Shown: one piece after another, positions 62,580 through 64,000 of the stretch
Layout of the letters: each line of letters begins with the position of its first letter
How positions within the stretch are numbered: the stretch's first letter is position 1
NCBI GenBank assembly: GCA_002786385.1
Contig: PGCN01000007.1
Location: 186,001-250,000, forward strand
Direction: 5' to 3'
Origin: Flavobacterium sp. FEMGT703F
GTDB lineage: Bacteria > Bacteroidota > Bacteroidia > Flavobacteriales > Flavobacteriaceae
DNA: 64,000 nt
Made by a program: the position numbers and the translations under genes
Notes under the pieces: model-generated
What the model saw: the letters and a program-made list of their open reading frames with translations, nothing else
The model's database searches: none
Told to the model about the DNA's origin: nothing

Positions 62580-63443
62580 ATGAAGCCCATCAAAATCATA
62601 GAATGTCCGCGCGATGCCATGCAAGGCATTAAGACTTTTATTCCAACCGAACAGAAAGTCAACTACATTCAGGCGTTACTACGCGTGGGTTTTGATACTA
62701 TAGATTTCGGGAGTTTTGTATCGCCTAAGGCCATTCCGCAAATGCAAGATACAGCTGATGTTTTGGCTCAATTAGATTTATCCCAAACCACCAGCAAATT
62801 ATTGGCCATTATTGCCAATACGCAAGGCGCACAAATGGCTGCTGCACACAAAGAAATACAGTATTTAGGGTTTCCGTTTTCTATTTCGGAGAACTTCCAA
62901 ATGCGGAACACACACAAAACCATAGCGGAAAGTTTGGTTACCTTACAAGAAATTTTGGACATTGCCAATACCGCAGACAAAGAAGTGGTGGCTTATCTTT
63001 CTATGGGATTTGGGAATCCTTATGGTGATCCGTGGAATGTTGAAATTGTAGGCGAATGGACCGAAACACTAGCAAAAATGGGCGTCAAAATCTTATCGTT
63101 ATCCGACACCATTGGTAGCTCAACCCCGGAAGTAATTGATTATTTGTTTTCAAATTTGATTCCGAAATACCCTGAAATCGAATTTGGCGCACACTTGCAT
63201 ACTACGCCCGAAAAATGGCATGAAAAAATTGATGCGGCTTACAAAGCCGGTTGTCGTCGATTTGACGGTGCAATTCAAGGATTTGGTGGTTGTCCGATGG
63301 CTAAAGACGACTTGACCGGGAATATGCCTACTGAAAAACTACTCTCGTTTTTTACGGCTCAAAAAGAAAACACCAACACCAGTCCCATGAGTTTTGAAAG
63401 TGCTTATAATGAGGCTACAAAACTATTTGGGAAATTTCATTGA
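62580..63443 (+). CDS. Hydroxymethylglutaryl-CoA lyase-like enzyme
   Basis: A 287-residue TIM-barrel protein from ATG 62580; the TTG at 62568 overlaps the promoter box and is unlikely. HMG-CoA lyase marks: IIECPRDAMQGIKTFIPTEQKVNYI (RDxxQ), VSPKAIPQMQDTADV, SLSDTIGSSTPEVI, FGAHLHTTPEKW with metal His, and GAIQGFGGCPMAKDDLTGNMPTE carrying the signature Cys. It would cut HMG-CoA to acetoacetate and acetyl-CoA, the last step of leucine breakdown. A related HMG-like lyase function is possible. Confidence 0.9.
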   Translation: MKPIKIIECPRDAMQGIKTFIPTEQKVNYIQALLRVGFDTIDFGSFVSPKAIPQMQDTADVLAQLDLSQTTSKLLAIIANTQGAQMAAAHKEIQYLGFPFSISENFQMRNTHKTIAESLVTLQEILDIANTADKEVVAYLSMGFGNPYGDPWNVEIVGEWTETLAKMGVKILSLSDTIGSSTPEVIDYLFSNLIPKYPEIEFGAHLHTTPEKWHEKIDAAYKAGCRRFDGAIQGFGGCPMAKDDLTGNMPTEKLLSFFTAQKENTNTSPMSFESAYNEATKLFGKFH

Positions 63444-63506
63444 TTCATAGTGGCTATGTCAATGTTTTTTGTATTTTTATAAACCCGAATCCTAAAAATA
63501 ATCACT

Positions 63507-64000
63507 TTGCCTCGAATCATAAAACTTTCGATAGCGTTATTGATATACTTGTTGGCCTACCCAAATCAAGTATTTGCTGCCTTTTCACCTAAAGACTCTA
63601 TTGATTATTACCTACAAGAATCCAAAAAATATTCTTACACCGATTTTCAAAAAGCCAAACTTTATTTGTACAAAGCCGATAAAATAGCTCGATCGGCCCA
63701 AGACAAAAACAGTATTGCTAATGTAATGCTGCAGTTGGGCGCTAACTATTACATTAACGGTTCCTATGATATCGCTTTAAAAAACTATATCAAAGCTGCT
63801 GTTATTTGTGAAGCAGAAAACAACAAACTCGGACTTGCAAAAGCTTTAATGGGACAAGGCTTAATACAGCAAGTGTATGGTAGAGATAAAGAAGCTTTGA
63901 AAAATTTTAAAAAATCAATCGCCATTTGCAGAGTCCTAAACGATGCGCAGTATACCGTCAAAAACCTATTAAACATTGGTGTTTCACAAAGCAATTTAAG
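63507..64000 (+). CDS. TPR-repeat protein, 5' part (runs off the window)
   Basis: An open frame from TTG 63507 reaches the window end, giving 164 residues. A signal-peptide-like start (LPRIIKLSIALLIYLLAYPNQVFA) is followed by TPR-type helices: KAKLYLYKADKIARSAQDKN, VMLQLGANYYINGSYDIALKNYIKAA, LAKALMGQGLIQQVYGRDKEALKNF. In flavobacteria, such N-termini often belong to TPR sensor kinases or LuxR-type regulators with an extracytoplasmic TPR domain; the C-terminal part needed to decide is outside. Confidence 0.75.
   Translation, partial: MPRIIKLSIALLIYLLAYPNQVFAAFSPKDSIDYYLQESKKYSYTDFQKAKLYLYKADKIARSAQDKNSIANVMLQLGANYYINGSYDIALKNYIKAAVICEAENNKLGLAKALMGQGLIQQVYGRDKEALKNFKKSIAICRVLNDAQYTVKNLLNIGVSQSNL

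Overview
The window is a compact, AT-rich chromosomal segment that looks like a member of the Flavobacteriaceae, most likely Flavobacterium or a close relative. The evidence is repeated Bacteroidota-type promoters (TAnnTTTG at -7, sometimes with TTG at -33), almost no Shine-Dalgarno sequences before genes, a type IX secretion (T9SS) C-terminal tail, the Bacteroidota form of RNA polymerase omega, an RprX/RprY-like two-component pair, SmpB/MiaA/FabV proteins of flavobacterial type, and outer-membrane proteins with the usual lysine-rich signal peptides. I see no phage, insertion sequence, CRISPR array, rRNA or tRNA. The window is core metabolism and information processing.

Layout. 1-5.2 kb: 5' part of an oligopeptidase B gene, ybaB, a TSUP permease, threonine aldolase, and prfB (RF2) with an intact programmed +1 frameshift, then a dienelactone hydrolase. 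5.4-9.5 kb: a secreted protein of unknown role, a phosphate-selective-type porin, and a Pit phosphate transporter with its DUF47/PhoU-like partner. 9.7-20.6 kb: acyl-CoA carboxylase beta subunit, RluA-type pseudouridine synthase, M1 aminopeptidase, DoxX, MenE with a CPBP protease, an ArsC-like protein and a TonB-dependent outer-membrane protein. 20.7-24.8 kb: small genes, a CAP-domain lipoprotein with repeat-rich upstream DNA, aldose epimerase, GNAT, VF530 and an OMP. 24.9-33.9 kb: smpB, pcm, Gfo/Idh oxidoreductase, a second CPBP protease, 3-hydroxyacyl-CoA dehydrogenase, DUF1015, YggS, an exonuclease/GIY-YIG fusion, miaA and acyl-ACP thioesterase. 34-38 kb: rprXY-like, coaE and a glycosyltransferase. 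38-48.4 kb: a T9SS-exported multidomain protein, fabV, and two minus-strand blocks (bamD-rpoZ-coaBC-DUF4835-recN; DUF6913-like-dapA). 48.5-64 kb: a 5'-nucleotidase split into two genes, two tandem YhhN-like membrane proteins, ligA, rpsF-rpsR-rplI, a lone LytTR response regulator, priA, DUF2147, YihY, nadC, pyrD, an HMG-CoA lyase-like gene, and the start of a TPR protein.

How the genes fit together. Leucine/branched-chain catabolism is represented by the carboxylase beta subunit and the HMG-CoA lyase-like enzyme, and phosphate uptake by porin + Pit + DUF47. Translation quality control and termination appear as RF2, SmpB, MiaA, the pseudouridine synthase and Pcm. CoA synthesis is covered by CoaBC and CoaE, and envelope assembly by BamD.

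The most interesting signals are non-coding. (i) A dispersed 70-130 bp intergenic element occurs in five copies with conserved ends and a variable hairpin tip. (ii) Three direct repeats with an exact 20-bp period lie upstream of the LytTR regulator gene, and the same word occurs as an inverted pair upstream of the CAP lipoprotein gene. (iii) Two open reading frames carry short intergenic-type repeat sequence in frame (DUF1015 and yggS). (iv) prfB keeps a strong internal Shine-Dalgarno-like element in a lineage whose ribosomes are reported to hide the anti-SD. No clearly new defence, mobile or secondary-metabolite system is visible.
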